This document shows positions 62,079 to 64,000 of a stretch of DNA of 64,000 nucleotides, one piece after another. The notes beneath the pieces were generated by a model that did not search any database, was not told where the DNA came from, and saw nothing but the letters and a program-made list of their open reading frames with translations. Made by a program: the position numbers and the translations under genes. This DNA comes from Methanobacterium sp. UBA44 (lineage in GTDB: Archaea; Methanobacteriota; Methanobacteria; Methanobacteriales; Methanobacteriaceae), in assembly GCA_002494885.1 (NCBI GenBank), contig DACV01000007.1, forward strand, positions 494,001 through 558,000, given 5' to 3'. Positions within the stretch are counted from its first letter, which is position 1. Each line of letters begins with the position of its first letter.

Positions 62079-62132
62079 TTTAAACCCTCATTTATTGAAT
62101 AAAAAAAATGAAACAATATAAAAATTACACCA

Positions 62133-64000
62133 TTATATATGAAACAGGCAATCAAGACCCTTCCAGTGCCATTTTTCTTTTCTATCCCATCCTGTGGCCA
62201 TATTAGGGATATATCTCATTTCGCCATTGAAGAAGTAACCTTCTTTTACAGAATTAAGACCAACAAGCATTAAAACATCAATAGAACGTGAAAATGCCAC
62301 GAAATACTGCCTTATTAAATCATCAAAGGCCCTATCAAGACCATCTCTTCCTGGTTTTCCAACTGGAGAGTATTCCCCCATATTATCTTCAATTGTGCAT
62401 GATTTACCTGGAGTTCCTGGAAATCTCCTGAAAGAGTCATATGAATAATTCATTTTAAAATCAGAACCAACATCAACCATTACTATCTTAAATTCAAGCC
62501 CTTTAGACTGATGAATGGACATAACATTGATCTGATTCTGGGGAATATCTTCAAGAACATCCATATCGATGTTAATGGCACCTATTGCAATGGGAACAAA
62601 AATATTCCATATAGCTTCAGTAATTGAATCTCTCTCAAGACGCTTATTATCGCTATTTAAAACTATATTTGCCTTAAAATCACTGAATAAACTTGTCTGC
62701 ATAATAGTTTTAGTTATGACTTCCAGATATACTATTCCTTCTGGATCATGTATTTCTGGAATCCATCTAATTAACCTGTAAATCAGGTCAATTACAGGAA
62801 CTTCTTCATCCATGTATTCTATCTTCCAGCTATCCAAAAACTCTTTAATGAATTTATAGTCGTTATCTTCATTTTTAATATAATTTAAAGCCCTGGAACG
62901 CCATGCATTAAATCTGAATACTGCATTTTGAGGCAGTCCCTTGAGTTCGCTCTGTATTAAACCTTCTGGATCAATGCATTCCATCAATATGCCGCAAAGT
63001 ATTTCAACAATCTTGATTCGCGCTAAATTCTGTCCACGAGGATTAAATATGGGGATTTGAGGATCATATTTACTTAACTCATCTTTAAGTAAACAGGGAA
63101 GTCTCTGATTACCTTTAAAATCTAATTCCAGAGGAGAACTGCATAAGAGAGCTATATCTCCAGGAGAACCTACTTTAGAATCAATACATATATTAAATGT
63201 TTTATTTTCATGCTGAAAACTTACTCCATTTCCATTAACAATTTTATCTAAAAATGAGGCAATATCTGTAGCAAGTGTGTTTATATCCTCTCTAAACATT
63301 CCAAGGACAGGAAAATGAGGAAAAGATCCATTGCTTGAAGATATTATTGGCCTTTTACCTTCGATACGTGCTTTTTCATATCCTTTATCAATTTGAATAA
63401 ATTCATTGCAAAAATTTACTATATTTTCGGTTGATCTGTAATTTTTGGAAAGATTAATAAAAAAGGGTTTTACAGATAGTTCACCCTCTATTCTTTGAGC
63501 AAAGTTCCTGAAGAGCTCTACTGTGGCCCCCCTAAATCTGTAAAGTGCCTGATCATCATCTCCTACAACGATGATGCTTCCCCGGTTATTTATGGCTGCT
63601 TTTGCAATTTCAAAGTAGATCATTTCCTGAAGAAGATTTGTATCCTGGTATTCATCAACAAGGATTATTTTAATGCGCTTTAAAAATTTTTTAAGTCTTC
63701 CATTCTGGAGATTATGTAAAAATTCATCTTCAAGCATTGAAAAATCAAGAAGTGCTCTTTTTTTAAGTTCTTCTGTGTAATCAGAAATTGCAAGAGCCGC
63801 TATTTTAGCCCCTGGATGTTCATAATTATCCACAAAATCATCAAAATCAATTCTATCATGATAAATCCTGTCTTTGATCTCAAGAAGCATCTGACTCATC
63901 ATAGAAACATTGAGCCTTGATTTAGTCCCTCTGATTTGATTTAAGAAGCTTTTTAACTGCCTGTCCCTTTGACGTTCATGATCCAGAAGTCCTACCTTGG
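62133..64000 (-). CDS. UvrD/Rep-type superfamily 1 helicase, partial (N-terminus beyond window)
   Basis: The frame stays open to the window edge (at least 622 codons visible), so the start and the Walker A motif lie outside. Seen in order: motif II VDEYQDTN, motif III VVGDDDQALYRFRGA, motif IV LSKNYRST, motif V VMSIHQSKGLEF and motif VI YFVAFSRS. These are the ATP-binding and DNA-translocating motifs of 3'-5' SF1A helicases. The C-terminal ~80 residues are family-typical for archaeal members. Its role in repair or recombination, perhaps with the Cas4-like nuclease at 58744, is inferred from position. Confidence 0.92.
   Translation of the reverse strand, partial: KVGLLDHERQRDRQLKSFLNQIRGTKSRLNVSMMSQMLLEIKDRIYHDRIDFDDFVDNYEHPGAKIAALAISDYTEELKKRALLDFSMLEDEFLHNLQNGRLKKFLKRIKIILVDEYQDTNLLQEMIYFEIAKAAINNRGSIIVVGDDDQALYRFRGATVELFRNFAQRIEGELSVKPFFINLSKNYRSTENIVNFCNEFIQIDKGYEKARIEGKRPIISSSNGSFPHFPVLGMFREDINTLATDIASFLDKIVNGNGVSFQHENKTFNICIDSKVGSPGDIALLCSSPLELDFKGNQRLPCLLKDELSKYDPQIPIFNPRGQNLARIKIVEILCGILMECIDPEGLIQSELKGLPQNAVFRFNAWRSRALNYIKNEDNDYKFIKEFLDSWKIEYMDEEVPVIDLIYRLIRWIPEIHDPEGIVYLEVITKTIMQTSLFSDFKANIVLNSDNKRLERDSITEAIWNIFVPIAIGAINIDMDVLEDIPQNQINVMSIHQSKGLEFKIVMVDVGSDFKMNYSYDSFRRFPGTPGKSCTIEDNMGEYSPVGKPGRDGLDRAFDDLIRQYFVAFSRSIDVLMLVGLNSVKEGYFFNGEMRYIPNMATGWDRKEKWHWKGLDCLFHI

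Overview
The window looks like chromosomal DNA of a methanogenic archaeon of the order Methanobacteriales, most likely a Methanobacterium-type organism. The evidence is an AT-rich sequence with archaeal GGTGAT/GGAGG ribosome binding sites, an archaeal A-type ATP synthase operon in the order H-I-K-E-C-F-A-B-D, TiaS, a TtuA/Ncs6-type tRNA thiolase, a Thg1-like protein, UPF0216, a very large adhesin-like surface protein with Ig/CARDB repeats, and PAS/GAF sensor proteins. No rRNA, CRISPR array or complete insertion sequence was seen. One tRNA, Gln(UUG), is present.

Layout. 0-4 kb: end of a pterin-related gene, a small secreted Cys-rich protein, tRNA 2-thiolation enzyme plus its ubiquitin-like sulfur carrier, a site-2 protease and a DUF89 phosphatase. 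4-9 kb: a noncoding stretch with nested inverted repeats, a 1042-residue PAS/GAF sensor with no output domain, and a tyrosine-recombinase-like protein with a degenerate active site. 9-14 kb: a 1585-residue adhesin. 14-19.3 kb: thioredoxin/CcdA thiol pair with a dehydrogenase, tRNA-binding protein, PRC-barrel protein, aspartate dehydrogenase, Thg1-like protein and a JAMM peptidase. 19.3-23.9 kb: two small frameshifted genes, a lipoprotein, a cluster of PRC-barrel, coiled-coil and membrane proteins, an AI-2E family exporter and a dense array of short palindromes. 23.9-29.9 kb: SerA, two GT20 (trehalose-phosphate-synthase-like) paralogues, a DUF74 protein and an unassigned TIM-barrel-like protein. 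29.9-36.8 kb: five related small coiled-coil proteins bracketing a CheB-CheR-PAS fusion and a PAS histidine kinase. 36.9-41.2 kb: PepSY protein, HTH regulator, TiaS and a decayed gamma-carbonic-anhydrase-like gene. 41.2-54.4 kb: a four-gene PrpD / TIM barrel / fumarase-alpha / citryl-CoA-lyase-like cluster, followed by the whole ATP synthase operon and a DUF22-like gene. 54.4-64 kb: UPF0216, an ATP-grasp protein, tRNA-Gln, a zone of gene fragments (alpha/beta hydrolase, histidine kinase) around a CPBP protease, a Cas4-like nuclease, zinc-ribbon membrane proteins, a Cys-rich lipoprotein and a UvrD-type helicase cut by the window end.

How it fits together. The ATP synthase supplies ATP from an ion gradient; its c subunit carries Gln and Glu-Thr residues in both hairpins, consistent with Na+ use. 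The four genes before it encode enzymes of the 2-methylcitrate/citrate chemistry type, arranged as one transcription unit with no known pathway that I can assign. The sensory block (three PAS-rich proteins and the small coiled-coil family) looks like a lineage-specific signalling system without chemotaxis hardware. The most unusual DNA-level structure is a family of short palindromes, almost all with three-base loops, that recurs at three intergenic places and once runs into the 3' end of the histidine kinase gene.
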